Source of the DNA: Variovorax gossypii
Lineage (GTDB): Bacteria > Pseudomonadota > Gammaproteobacteria > Burkholderiales > Burkholderiaceae_C
NCBI RefSeq assembly: GCF_003965815.1
Contig: NZ_RXOE01000003.1
Span: 248,001-312,000 of the forward strand
Length of the DNA stretch: 64,000 nt
Direction: 5' to 3'
The notes beneath the pieces are model-generated. The model ran no database searches and was not told the DNA's origin. It saw nothing but the letters and a program-made list of their open reading frames with translations. The number at the start of each line of letters is the position of its first letter. The first letter of the stretch is position 1. Of the stretch, positions 1-8,199 are shown piece by piece. A program made the position numbers and the translations under genes.

Positions 1-378
1 GGCGGCGGGCTGCGGCTGGAGTACAGCAATCCGATGCACCTGGACGACGTGGCCATCGACTTCCCCGACATGCAGATCGTCATGGCACACCCCAGCTTCC
101 CCTGGCAGGACGAGGCGCTGAGCGTGGCCACGCACAAGCCCAACGTGTGGATCGACCTGTCGGGCTGGAGCCCCAAGTACTTTCCGAAGCAGCTCGTGCA
201 GTACGCCAACACGCTGCTGAAGGATCGCGTGCTCTTCGGCAGCGACTACCCGCTGATCACGCCCGACCGCTGGATGCGCGACTTCGAGAACGCCGGCTTC
301 AAGCCCGAGGTGATGCCTGGCATCCTCAAGGGCAACGCGATGCGGCTGCTGAAGCTGGACGCGGCCTCAGGCAGCTGA
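1..378 (+). CDS. Amidohydrolase family protein, C-terminal part (5' end outside window)
   Basis: The reading frame is open from base 1, so the gene begins upstream. The 125 visible residues are the end of a TIM-barrel metal-dependent hydrolase of the amidohydrolase-2 family (COG2159 type). Seen directly: VMAHPSFPW carries a conserved late-barrel histidine, and LFGSDYPLI holds the aspartate in the GSDYP signature typical of this family near its C-terminus. The substrate cannot be told from the fragment; relatives act as decarboxylases or hydrolases of cyclic or aromatic carboxylic acids. Its stop overlaps the end of the convergent RpiR-type regulator gene by 12 bases. Confidence 0.85.
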   Translation, partial: GGGLRLEYSNPMHLDDVAIDFPDMQIVMAHPSFPWQDEALSVATHKPNVWIDLSGWSPKYFPKQLVQYANTLLKDRVLFGSDYPLITPDRWMRDFENAGFKPEVMPGILKGNAMRLLKLDAASGS

Positions 379-1266
379 CGACGGCTTCCTGCGCGAACGC
401 CCGGCCTGCGCGGCCGAGTCGTTCCAGTGCTGCTCCCACAGGGCGTCGCCGCGTTCGAGCGCGGCGCCCAGTTCCTTCCTGCGGCGCTGCACGACGGCGG
501 TGACCAGCGCGTTGCACAGCGAGAACGCCGCCGTGTACGAATCGAATGGCGACGCGCTCGAGGTGCGCGCCAGCATCACATGGTCGGCCGATGCCGCCGC
601 GGCCACCGAGGGGCCGTCGGTGATGACGATGACCTTCGCGCCCTTTTCCTTGAAGTACTTGGCCGCGCGCGCGGTGGCGAGCGCGTGGCGCCTGAAGGTG
701 AGGGCCAGCAGCACGTCGTTCTCGCCGATCCACAGCAGCTGGTCTTCCATGAGCAGCGGGCCGCCGCCGCTCATGGGGCGCACGTCGGGCAGGCACATGT
801 TCAGGTGCAGCGAAAGGTGGCCGGCCAGCGCGGCGGCGTGCCGCTGACCGGTCACGTGCACCCGCGCCTTGCGTTGCGTGAGCAGCCGCACGGCGCCCTC
901 GAAGGCGGCGACGTCGAGCGCGGCGAAGGTCGAGGCCAGGTTGTGCTGGTCGTGCAGCAGCGCGTTGGCCAGGCAGCTGCGCACCGATGCGTCGTCGGCG
1001 ATGACGGCGTCCGCGCGCGTGGCCGGCGACGACAGCCGCGCGGTCACCTCCGACCGGGCCTCGATCTGCGCCTCGGCATAGCTGGGGTAGCCGAGCTTGG
1101 CCAGCAGCCGCACCACGGTGGAGGCGCTGGTGCCCACCTTCTTTGCAAGGCTCGTTGCAGATTCGAGCAGGCCCTGGGGGTAGCGCGTCTGCAACTCGTC
1201 GATCAGGCGCTGCTCGCTCTTGGTGAGCTTCCTGCCGTAGCCCGAGATGCGTTGGTTCAGGTTCAT
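367..1266 (-). CDS. MurR/RpiR family transcriptional regulator
   Basis: 299-residue regulator with an N-terminal RpiR-type helix-turn-helix (about residues 5-75, including SLAKKVGTSASTVVRLLAKLGY) and a C-terminal SIS sugar-isomerase-like domain (about 125-260, with DVLLALTFRRHA and GAKVIVITDG). SIS domains usually bind a phosphosugar or related effector. The start at 1266 (MNLNQ) is preferred to an upstream Met at 1314 because the longer form would run into the palindrome at 1306-1329, which looks like this protein's operator. The gene is divergent from the Bug binding-protein gene, so autoregulation plus control of that operon is the natural inference. The effector is unknown. Confidence 0.88.
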   Translation of the reverse strand: MNLNQRISGYGRKLTKSEQRLIDELQTRYPQGLLESATSLAKKVGTSASTVVRLLAKLGYPSYAEAQIEARSEVTARLSSPATRADAVIADDASVRSCLANALLHDQHNLASTFAALDVAAFEGAVRLLTQRKARVHVTGQRHAAALAGHLSLHLNMCLPDVRPMSGGGPLLMEDQLLWIGENDVLLALTFRRHALATARAAKYFKEKGAKVIVITDGPSVAAAASADHVMLARTSSASPFDSYTAAFSLCNALVTAVVQRRRKELGAALERGDALWEQHWNDSAAQAGRSRRKPSSAA

Positions 1267-1305
1267 GGTCGCGCGCATTCTGCACGTGGAGTCGCGTTGG
1301 ACCTG

Positions 1306-1329
1306 ATTTTGCAATGGTCATTGCAAAAT
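1306..1329. promoter_or_regulatory. Candidate RpiR operator, perfect 11-bp inverted repeat
   Basis: Arms ATTTTGCAATG (1306-1316) and CATTGCAAAAT (1319-1329) are perfect complements around a GT centre. The site lies between the divergent RpiR regulator and the Bug binding-protein gene. A further TTGCAACAATG at 1340-1350 resembles one half-site. Position and symmetry suggest an operator controlling both directions; this is inference, with no binding data. Confidence 0.6.
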
Positions 1330-1382
1330 TGAAATCATCTTGCAACAATGCGCGCACTTTTGACTGCACGACAGGACGCCCC

Positions 1383-2378
1383 ATGGAACCCATCTTCACC
1401 GCCGCGGCACTGCGCCGCCGCGAGATCCTCGCCGCCGGCCTCGCCTCGATGCTGCCGCTGGCCGCCAAGGCGCAGGCCTGGCCCTCGCGGCCGGTCACGC
1501 TGGTGGTGCCGTTCCCCGCGGGCGGCTCCGTGGACCTGATCGCGCGGCTTTACGCCGACCCGCTCGCCAAGGCGCTGGGCACGCCGGTGGTCATCGACAA
1601 CCGCGCCGGCGCCGGCGGCTCCATCGCCAGCGCACAGGTGGCGCGCGCCAAGCCCGACGGCTACACGCTGGTCGCCTCGTCGCAGAGCTCGCACCTGGCC
1701 AACCCGCTCACCCAGCCCAACCCGGGCTACGACCCGATCAAGGACTTCGCGTCGATCAGCCAGCTCGCGCGCTCGATCAACGTGCTGCTGGTCAACCCGG
1801 CGGTGCCCGCGAAGAACTTCAAGGAGTTCGTCGCGCTGGTGAAGTCGCGCCCCGGCGAGCTCAACTTCTGCAGCGCGGGGCCGGGCAGCATGGGGCAGCT
1901 CAACGTGGAGCTGATGAAGTCTCAGCTGCAGCTCAACGCCACGCACGTGCCGTACCGCGGCGGCGGCCCGCTGGTCACCGCGCTGATCTCGAACGAAGTG
2001 CAGTTCGGGCTGGACAACCTCGCACCCTTCCTGCCGCTGATCCAGTCCGGAAAGCTGCGCGCGCTGGCCGTGGCCGCGCCCACCCGCGTGGCGGCGCTGC
2101 CCGACATCCCGACCTTCGCGGAGCTGGGCTATCCGGTGCTGAACACCACCTCGTGGATCGGCCTGGCCGCGCCCGCGAAGACGCCGCCGGAGATCGTCGA
2201 GGCGCTGCACAAGGCCGTGCGCTCGGTGGCCGACCAGCCCTCGATGGTCGAGGCGCTGCAGTCGCGCGGCTCGCTGCCGCCGGAGGCGCAGTCGCCCGCG
2301 CAGTTCACCGCCATGATGTCGGAGCGGCTCGCGGTCTACGGCGACCTGGTCAAGCGCGCCGGCATCCGCGGCGAATGA
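1383..2378 (+). CDS. Bug/TctC family tripartite tricarboxylate transporter binding protein
   Basis: 331-residue periplasmic solute-binding protein. The N-terminus has an arginine-rich leader (RRREILAAG) followed by a hydrophobic stretch ending in AKAQA, a plausible Sec or Tat signal peptide of about 31 residues. Mature-protein hallmarks of the Bug family are visible: WPSRPVTLVVPFPAGGSVD, then DNRAGAGGS and the VPYRGGGPLVTAL ligand-contact region. Bug proteins bind small carboxylates and amides; many have no adjacent membrane genes, and none is seen here. The start at 1383 gives the complete signal peptide. The stop overlaps the next gene's start (ATGA), so the two are co-translated. Confidence 0.92.
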   Translation: MEPIFTAAALRRREILAAGLASMLPLAAKAQAWPSRPVTLVVPFPAGGSVDLIARLYADPLAKALGTPVVIDNRAGAGGSIASAQVARAKPDGYTLVASSQSSHLANPLTQPNPGYDPIKDFASISQLARSINVLLVNPAVPAKNFKEFVALVKSRPGELNFCSAGPGSMGQLNVELMKSQLQLNATHVPYRGGGPLVTALISNEVQFGLDNLAPFLPLIQSGKLRALAVAAPTRVAALPDIPTFAELGYPVLNTTSWIGLAAPAKTPPEIVEALHKAVRSVADQPSMVEALQSRGSLPPEAQSPAQFTAMMSERLAVYGDLVKRAGIRGE

Positions 2379-3340
2379 GCGACGACAGCATGACCGAGTC
2401 ATCGTTCGCGCCCGACACCGCGCCGCTGGAGGTGCTGCCGCGCGACATCTCCGCCTACCGGCAGGGCAACACCGGCATCGACTACGTGCACCGCTTCGAG
2501 TCGGGCCGGCCGGGGCCGCACGTGCTGGTCAACGCGCTGACCCACGGCAACGAGATCTGCGGCATGGTCGCCGCCACTCATCTGCTGGACACCGGCGTGC
2601 GCCCGAAGGCCGGCACGCTCACCGTGAGCTTTGCAAACGTCGAGGCCTACAGCGCCTTCGACGTCGAGCGGCCCTACGAGAACCGCCAGCTGGTGCACAA
2701 CCTCAACCGCATCTGGTCGAAGGCCATGCTCGACGGCAGCGAAGACAGCCCCGAGCTGCGCCGCGCGCGCGAGTTGCGGCCGGTGCTGGACGCGGCCGAC
2801 TACGTGCTCGACATCCATTCCACGCGCGCGCCGGTGCAGCCCTTCTGGGTGTACCCGGAATTCGAGCGCAACGCCGGGCTGGCGCTGGCCGTCGGCAATC
2901 CGCTGGTGCACCTGGTGATGCCCGTGGGCGGCGCGCCCGGCACGGGCGTGACGGCGTACGGCCGCCACGGCGAGGAGGGCGTCGACGGCGCAGCGGTGGT
3001 CGTGGAATGCGGACAGCATTTCAGCCGGTCGGCCGCAGACCTGGCCACCGACGTCACGCTGCGCTTCCTCGCGCACCTGGGGCTGGTCGACCCGCCGCCG
3101 ACCGCCGCGGCGAAGGCGCCCGCGCGACGCTTCCGCCTGCTCGAAGTGCACATGGTGAAGACGAAGAGCTTCGCCTTCGCGCGGCCTGTGCTGGGCTTCG
3201 AGGTCTTCCAGAAGGGCGAGTTGATCGCCGTGGACGACGGCCACGAGATCCGCTCCCCTTGCGACGACTGCACGATCTTCATGCCGACCCGCGCGCCGCT
3301 GGTGGGGCGCGAGGGCGTGTACCTGACCGTCGCGATCTAG
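2375..3340 (+). CDS. Succinylglutamate desuccinylase/aspartoacylase family zinc hydrolase
   Basis: 321-residue M14-type carboxypeptidase-fold hydrolase of the AstE/AspA family, whose members remove acyl groups from N-acyl amino acids. Zinc ligands are visible as H57 and E60 in THGNE and H148 in DIHST. NLNR (109-112) matches the substrate-binding DLNR-like site, and E211 in VVVECGQH matches the catalytic glutamate. The C-terminal part (about 240-321) is the usual beta-rich cap. ATG at 2375 overlaps the preceding stop; ATG at 2390 is a possible shorter start. Coupling to a Bug binding protein suggests the substrate is imported from outside, but its identity is not shown. Confidence 0.85.
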   Translation: MSDDSMTESSFAPDTAPLEVLPRDISAYRQGNTGIDYVHRFESGRPGPHVLVNALTHGNEICGMVAATHLLDTGVRPKAGTLTVSFANVEAYSAFDVERPYENRQLVHNLNRIWSKAMLDGSEDSPELRRARELRPVLDAADYVLDIHSTRAPVQPFWVYPEFERNAGLALAVGNPLVHLVMPVGGAPGTGVTAYGRHGEEGVDGAAVVVECGQHFSRSAADLATDVTLRFLAHLGLVDPPPTAAAKAPARRFRLLEVHMVKTKSFAFARPVLGFEVFQKGELIAVDDGHEIRSPCDDCTIFMPTRAPLVGREGVYLTVAI

Positions 3341-3366
3341 TCGGCGCTGCAGGCGCTACAGACGCT

Positions 3367-5223
3367 TCAGGGCGTCTGCTCCGCCTGCTCTTCTTCCTCC
3401 AGCCGTTCCCAGTCGCGTCCCGAGCGGCGCTGCCGCTCCTCGCGCTCGCGCGCCATCTGTTCCTCGAACTGCTGGCGGCCCGCCTTGTTGGCGGCGATCA
3501 GCTTGGCGCGGTCCTTGTAGTGCGGATAGATCTCGTCGCTGAGCTTGATGTTGCGGCGCCGGAAACGCATTGCCGATTCGCGTGCCTCGTGCGCCGGCCA
3601 GCCCAGCGCCTCGAGCGTGGCGCGCGCGCTGCGCAGCGACGACTCGAACACCTCGCGCTCGACTTCCGTCACGCCGCGGTCGCGCAGCTGGAACAGGTGT
3701 GTCACGTTGCGTGCCCTGGCGATGATGCGGGCCTGCCCGAAGTTCTCCTGCACGAGGTCGACGATTTCCAGCGACTGCTCGATGTCGTCCACCGCCACCA
3801 CGATCACCTTGGCCGTGCCCGCGCCCGCGGTGCGCAGCAGGTCGAGCCGTGTCGCGTCGCCGTAGAACACGCGGAAGCCGAACTGCCGCAGGCCTTCGAC
3901 GGTGTCGGCGTCGTGGTCGAGCACCGTCACGCGCAGGCCCTGCGACATCAGCATGCGACCGACGATCTGGCCGTAGCGGCCGAAGCCGCAGATCAGCACC
4001 TTGGCGTCCTGCTGCTCGGAGATTTCCTCCAGCCGGGTGCCGGTGCCTTGGCTGTAGCGCGGCAGCACGAACTTGTCGAGGAGCACCAGCAGCAGCGGCG
4101 ACAGCAGCATCGACAGCGCCACCGCGCCGATCAGCAGCGAGGTGACCTGCGGCGGCAGCACGTCGGGGCCCGCCGCCTGGAACACCACGAAGGCGAACTC
4201 GCCGCCCTGCGCGAGCAGCAGCGTGAACACCGGCCGCTCCTGGTAGGCAATGCCCATCGCCTTGGCCAGCGCGTAGATCACCACCAGCTTGATGGCCACG
4301 AATCCGACCACCAGCATCGCCATGATCCAGGGGCTCGCGACCAGCACGCCGAAGTTGATCGACATGCCCACCGCGATGAAGAAGAGGCCCAGCAGCAGGC
4401 CCTTGAAGGGCTCGATGTCGGTCTCGAGTTCGCGCCGGTATTCGCTCTCGGCCAGCAGCACGCCGGCGAGGAAGGCGCCCAGCGCCATCGACAGGCCCAC
4501 CAGCTGCATCAGCGCCGCGATGGCCACCACCAGCAGCAAGGCGGCGGCGGTGAAGATCTCGGGCGTGTCGCTGCGCGCGATCCAGCGCAGGATGGGGCGC
4601 AGCAGCAGCCGGCCGCCGAGGATGATGCCGCCGATCACGCCGATGATCTTGGCGGCCTCCAGCGCGCGCTCCAGCCCTGTGATCGATTGTTCGGCCGCTG
4701 TGGCGCCGGCCAGCAGCGGCAGCAGTGCGAGGATCGGAATGGCCGCCACGTCCTGGAACAGCAGGATCGAGAAGCCGGCCTGGCCGCTGGGCGTCTTCAG
4801 CAGGTTGCGCTCGCCGAACACCTGCAGCGCGATGGCGGTGGACGACAGCGCCAGGCCCAGCGCAGCCACCAGTGCCACGCGCCATTCGGCGCCGACCGCG
4901 CAGCCCACCGCGAACAGCACCGCGGCGCAGCTAAGCACCTGCGCCGTGCCCCAGCCGAAGATGGGGCGGCGCAGGTTCCACAGCCGCCTGGGCTCGAGTT
5001 CAAGGCCCACGAGGAAGAGCATCAGCACCACGCCGAACTCGGCGAAATGCAGCACGTCCTCGACGCTGGAAACGAGTCCCAGGCCCCAGGGACCGATGGC
5101 GATGCCGGCCACGAGGTAGCCGATGATCGAGCCGAGGCCCAGTGCCTTCGAAAGCGGCACCACCAGCACGGCGGCGCTCAGGTAGATCAGGCTGTTGGTC
5201 AGCCAGGCGGGTGCGTGTTCCAT
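3367..5223 (-). CDS. kefC: Glutathione-regulated potassium-efflux antiporter, CPA2/KefC type
   Basis: 618-residue inner-membrane protein. Residues 8 to about 385 form a series of hydrophobic helices of the Na/H-exchanger (CPA2) fold, including VGLELEP and ILLFQDVAAIPIL, typical of KefB/KefC. From residue 407 a cytoplasmic RCK_N (TrkA-N) domain begins, with the nucleotide-binding GFGRYG at 413-418 and an acidic residue after the second strand. The C-terminal 60 residues are highly charged and probably coiled. In the Kef family, glutathione and its electrophile adducts bind RCK_N and open K+ efflux, acidifying the cytoplasm. The start codon directly abuts the stop of the KefF-like gene, which supports the assignment. 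Confidence 0.9.
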   Translation of the reverse strand: MEHAPAWLTNSLIYLSAAVLVVPLSKALGLGSIIGYLVAGIAIGPWGLGLVSSVEDVLHFAEFGVVLMLFLVGLELEPRRLWNLRRPIFGWGTAQVLSCAAVLFAVGCAVGAEWRVALVAALGLALSSTAIALQVFGERNLLKTPSGQAGFSILLFQDVAAIPILALLPLLAGATAAEQSITGLERALEAAKIIGVIGGIILGGRLLLRPILRWIARSDTPEIFTAAALLLVVAIAALMQLVGLSMALGAFLAGVLLAESEYRRELETDIEPFKGLLLGLFFIAVGMSINFGVLVASPWIMAMLVVGFVAIKLVVIYALAKAMGIAYQERPVFTLLLAQGGEFAFVVFQAAGPDVLPPQVTSLLIGAVALSMLLSPLLLVLLDKFVLPRYSQGTGTRLEEISEQQDAKVLICGFGRYGQIVGRMLMSQGLRVTVLDHDADTVEGLRQFGFRVFYGDATRLDLLRTAGAGTAKVIVVAVDDIEQSLEIVDLVQENFGQARIIARARNVTHLFQLRDRGVTEVEREVFESSLRSARATLEALGWPAHEARESAMRFRRRNIKLSDEIYPHYKDRAKLIAANKAGRQQFEEQMAREREERQRRSGRDWERLEEEEQAEQTP

Positions 5224-5985
5224 TCAGGGCGCCTTCCTGCCGTTGTCGTCCGCGGAGGCGATGGCCGTCGCGGTAGCCAGGCCGTGGGACATCGCCGCCT
5301 GGAAGGCATTGGAGACCACCTTGGCGACGTCGTCGTTGTCGGCCGGCCGGTCGCTTTCGGGTACGGGGCAGGACACGCAGATGTCGATCTCCTCGATCTC
5401 GGGCCAGTCGGGGTAGCTGCCCAGGCGCTGGGCGAAGGTCTCGACGTGGGACTTCACGTCGGCCTCGCTGGCGCTGCGCGCGCCGTAGAAGATCAGCGGC
5501 GGCAAAAAGCGCATGCCGCACAGCGCGGCGGTCTGCTCGTAGGGCGGCAGGAAGGCGTCGAAGAAGTAGCGGTGGTAGTTCTGCGGGTGGTAGCTCGCCT
5601 CGGGGCTGCCCGTGGTGGCGACCAGCCAGAGGTCCTTGCCCTGCAGCGCCGTGCCGCCGGGGCCGTAGGCCCAGCCGTAGGAGAGCACGTCGTCGAGCCA
5701 GAGCTTCTGCAGCGCGGGCATCGAGTACCAGTGGATCGGGTGCAGCAGCACCACCAGGCTGGCCCGGGCGAGCCTGGCCTGCTCGGCCTCGACGTCGATG
5801 GCGAAGTCGGGATAGCTGCCGTAGAGATCGTTGACGTCGACGCCGGGCACGGCGCGAGCGGCGGCGAGCATGCGCCGGTTGACGCGCGAGTCGCGCCAGT
5901 GGGGGTGGGCGGCCAGCACGTAGATGCCGCCGGAACCGCCGTCCGGGCGGTCGGCGGGGGTTCCCGTGGATGTTGTTGTCGTCAT
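5224..5985 (-). CDS. kefF: KefF/KefG-like NAD(P)H-dependent quinone oxidoreductase
   Basis: 253-residue flavodoxin-fold protein of the NQO/MdaB-KefF family. Visible features are IYVLAAHPHWRDSRVNRRM at the phosphate-binding start of the fold, LVVLLHPIHWYSMPALQKLWLDDV in the middle and the ATTGSPEASY loop. KefF and KefG are ancillary subunits that activate KefC/KefB, with quinone reductase activity. The stop codon is followed immediately by the ATG of kefC. The start at 5985 (MTTTTS) is used; an upstream in-frame Met at 6084 would overlap the divergent ParA gene. The N-terminal 20 residues are low-complexity Thr/Gly. Confidence 0.85.
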   Translation of the reverse strand: MTTTTSTGTPADRPDGGSGGIYVLAAHPHWRDSRVNRRMLAAARAVPGVDVNDLYGSYPDFAIDVEAEQARLARASLVVLLHPIHWYSMPALQKLWLDDVLSYGWAYGPGGTALQGKDLWLVATTGSPEASYHPQNYHRYFFDAFLPPYEQTAALCGMRFLPPLIFYGARSASEADVKSHVETFAQRLGSYPDWPEIEEIDICVSCPVPESDRPADNDDVAKVVSNAFQAAMSHGLATATAIASADDNGRKAP

Positions 5986-6086
5986 CCCGCGAACATATCT
6001 CAAGAGCACGCTGGCAGGCGTTTCGCCGGGCAAAAACGCGCCAGCGACTAACATCCCCGCTATTGCCGTTCTGGAGGAGTGCATCT

Positions 6087-6707
6087 ATGCCGGTGGTTCT
6101 GGTCGCCAATCCCAAGGGAGGCGTGGGCAAGTCGACGATCGCGACGAACGTCGCGGGCTATTTCGCAAGCCGCGGCCATGCCGTGATGCTGGGCGACGTG
6201 GACCGCCAGCAATCCTCCCGGCTCTGGCTGGGCCTGCGACCGCCGATGGCCCGGACCATCTCCACCTGGGAAGCCACCGGCGAAAGCACCGTGGTGCGCC
6301 CGCCGCGCGGCACCACGCACGCGGTGCTCGACACGCCCGCCGGCCTGCACGGCTGGCGCTTCAAGGAAGTGCTGGCGCTGGCCGACCGGGTGATCGTGCC
6401 GCTGCAGCCGAGCATCTTCGACATCTACGCGACGCGCGACTTCCTCGACCGTCTGCAGGAGAACCGCCGCGCCGAGAAGACGAAGATCGGCCTCGTCGGC
6501 ATGCGCGTGAACGCACGCACGCTGGCTGCAGACCGGCTCCACGAGTTCATCGCGGGGCTCGGCGTGCCGGTGATCGGCGAGCTGCGCGACACGCAAAATT
6601 ACGTGCAGCTCGCGGCGCGCGGGCTCACGCTTTTCGACATCGCGCCCGGCCGCGTGCAGCGCGACCTGGAGCAGTGGCAGCCGATCTGCGAGTGGCTCGA
6701 CGCCTGA
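6087..6707 (+). CDS. Orphan ParA/MinD family ATPase
   Basis: 206-residue P-loop ATPase. The deviant Walker A motif KGGVGKST occupies residues 10-17, followed by the GDVDRQQSS switch region and PLQPSIFDIYATRDF in the second half. ParA proteins position DNA or protein cargo by ATP-driven surface gradients. The start at 6087 is decided by a strong Shine-Dalgarno GGAGGAG (6073-6079) with 7-base spacing; longer frames lack one. No ParB, parS or MinE gene is nearby, so the cargo is unknown. It is divergent from the KefF-like gene. Confidence 0.87.
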   Translation: MPVVLVANPKGGVGKSTIATNVAGYFASRGHAVMLGDVDRQQSSRLWLGLRPPMARTISTWEATGESTVVRPPRGTTHAVLDTPAGLHGWRFKEVLALADRVIVPLQPSIFDIYATRDFLDRLQENRRAEKTKIGLVGMRVNARTLAADRLHEFIAGLGVPVIGELRDTQNYVQLAARGLTLFDIAPGRVQRDLEQWQPICEWLDA

Positions 6708-6786
6708 GCCGATCCCGGTTTTCCCTGAGCCCGGTTGTCGCAAGGCCGACAGCCGCGCGGCAGCCCCAGACGCCAGAATGCCCCGC

Positions 6787-7248
6787 ATGACCAAAAAGAC
6801 ATTCCAGACCCTTCAGGATCTCGCCGCCTGCGTCGGCCAGGAGGTCGCCGTGAGCGACTGGATCGCCATCACGCAGGAGCAGGTCAACCAGTTCGCCGAG
6901 GCGACGGGCGACCACCAGTGGATCCATGTCGACATCGAGCGGGCCAAGGCCGGCCCCTTCGGCGGGCCGATCGCGCACGGCTTTCTCACGCTGTCGCTGC
7001 TGCCGCGCTTCTACGAGACGGCGCTCGACGTGGTCGAGTCGCGCATGGGCGTGAACTACGGCCTGAACAAGGTGCGCTTCATGTCGCCGGTGCCGGTGGG
7101 CAAGCGCCTGCGGGCCCGCATGAAGCTGCTGACGGCCGAGCCCATTGCCGACGACGGTTTCCAGATGACCTGGGAAACCACCATCGAGCTCGAAGGCGCC
7201 GCCAAGCCGGCCTGCGTGGCGGAGTCGGTGGTGCGCCGCTACCGCTGA
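6787..7248 (+). CDS. MaoC family (R)-enoyl-CoA hydratase-like protein
   Basis: 153-residue single hot-dog domain. The hydratase signature is visible as ATGDHQWIHVD (catalytic Asp and His) followed by PFGGPIAHGFLTLSLLP, the standard MaoC pattern for hydration or dehydration of (R)-3-hydroxyacyl-CoA. LNKVRFMSPVPVGKRL is the second conserved strand. Such enzymes work in fatty acid or polyhydroxyalkanoate metabolism. ATG at 6787 is chosen; an ATG three codons upstream (6778) is possible, and neither has a good Shine-Dalgarno sequence. It stands alone. Confidence 0.88.
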   Translation: MTKKTFQTLQDLAACVGQEVAVSDWIAITQEQVNQFAEATGDHQWIHVDIERAKAGPFGGPIAHGFLTLSLLPRFYETALDVVESRMGVNYGLNKVRFMSPVPVGKRLRARMKLLTAEPIADDGFQMTWETTIELEGAAKPACVAESVVRRYR

Positions 7249-7281
7249 AGCGGCGGCAGCCCTCTTTCTTTCCCTTTTTTC

Positions 7282-7575
7282 TTACATCCTGCGGTCGGTC
7301 ACTTCGCCGTAGGTGGCCGCGCCCTGGCGGGTGATGCTCCGCGCGCTGGCGCGCACCGCGTCGCGGTCGATGTTTCCGCTCCTGGCCTGCTGCACGCCGG
7401 TGCCGCCATTGCTTATCTGCAGCGGCTGGCGCGCATCGGCCTGCACCTGCGCGCGCGACAGCGTCGACTGGAAGGGGGCGGGCGGCAGCGGGTTCTGTTC
7501 TCCCTGGAAGGCTTGGGCGCCGCCGGCGAAGGCGAGCGTGGCGAAGACGGCGAGGGTGATCGGCTTGGCGTTCAT
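7282..7575 (-). CDS. Small exported protein, DUF4148-like
   Basis: 97 residues. The first 22 or so are a clear signal peptide (MNAKPITLAVFATLAFAGGAQA). The mature part contains LSRAQVQADARQ, which resembles the helix repeated in DUF4148 proteins common in Burkholderiales, and two similar short helices rich in Arg, Ala and Asp (DRDAVRASARSI). Function is unknown; relatives are secreted or periplasmic and often stress-inducible. The start at 7575 gives the intact signal peptide. It is convergent with the MaoC gene. Confidence 0.7.
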   Translation of the reverse strand: MNAKPITLAVFATLAFAGGAQAFQGEQNPLPPAPFQSTLSRAQVQADARQPLQISNGGTGVQQARSGNIDRDAVRASARSITRQGAATYGEVTDRRM

Positions 7576-7705
7576 GGCGAGACTCCTTCGAGCAAGGTGG
7601 TGAATGGATCGATGCCGGCCTGCTTCCATCTGACAGCCGGCATGTCTTCCATACGGCGCGTCCGGCCGATCGGATGCGCCCCTGTTGCCCGAAGGGACTG
7701 TTGCT

Positions 7706-8167
7706 TCAGCCGAAGCCGTTCTGCCGCCAGGCCTCGAACACCGTCACGGCCACCGCGTTCGAGAGATTCAGGCTGCGCTGGCCTTCGCGCATCGGCAGCC
7801 GCAGGCGCTGCGGTTCGGCGAAGCCATCGCGCAGGGCGGGCGGCAGGCCGCTGGTTTCCGAACCGAACACCAGCCAGTCGCCGGGCTGGAAGCGCACGTC
7901 GTGCACGGCCTGCGTGCCGCGCGTGGTGAGGGCGAACATGCGGTCGGCTGCGGGTTGCTCTGATGCGAGCAGGGCCTGCCAATCGGCATGGCGCTTCACT
8001 TCGGCGTACTCGTGATAGTCGAGGCCGGCGCGGCGCAGCAGGCGGTCGTCCATCGAGAAACCCAGCGGCTCGACAAGGTGCAGCTTGCAGCCGGTGTTGG
8101 CGGCGAGCCGGATCACGTTGCCGGTGTTCGGCGGGATTTCGGGGTGGACGAGAACGATATTGAACAT
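7706..8167 (-). CDS. trmL: tRNA (cytidine(34)-2'-O)-methyltransferase
   Basis: 153-residue SPOUT-fold methyltransferase, the usual TrmL length. Motifs in order are PEIPPNTGNVIRLAANTG at the N-terminus, PLGFSMDDRLLRRAGLDY, the knot strand VFGSETSGLP, and the C-terminal LPMREGQRSLNLSNAVA that binds S-adenosylmethionine. TrmL methylates the wobble ribose of tRNA-Leu isoacceptors. It lies 32 bases downstream of comF on the same strand, so the two are probably co-transcribed. Confidence 0.94.
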   Translation of the reverse strand: MFNIVLVHPEIPPNTGNVIRLAANTGCKLHLVEPLGFSMDDRLLRRAGLDYHEYAEVKRHADWQALLASEQPAADRMFALTTRGTQAVHDVRFQPGDWLVFGSETSGLPPALRDGFAEPQRLRLPMREGQRSLNLSNAVAVTVFEAWRQNGFG

Positions 8168-8199
8168 GCGTCGATTGTCGGCGGGCCGGCGCGACCGGC

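Noticed and set aside
3007..6051. A 1014-codon open frame on the plus strand across kefC and kefF
   Set aside because: It is antisense to two clearly recognisable genes; its His/Arg/Gln-rich product has no domain, as is typical of shadow frames in high-GC DNA.
7235..7280. GCCGCT/AGCGGC hairpin over the MaoC stop followed by pyrimidine tract
   Set aside because: An eight-base loop, a six-base stem and a separated T-rich tract make a terminator call too weak.
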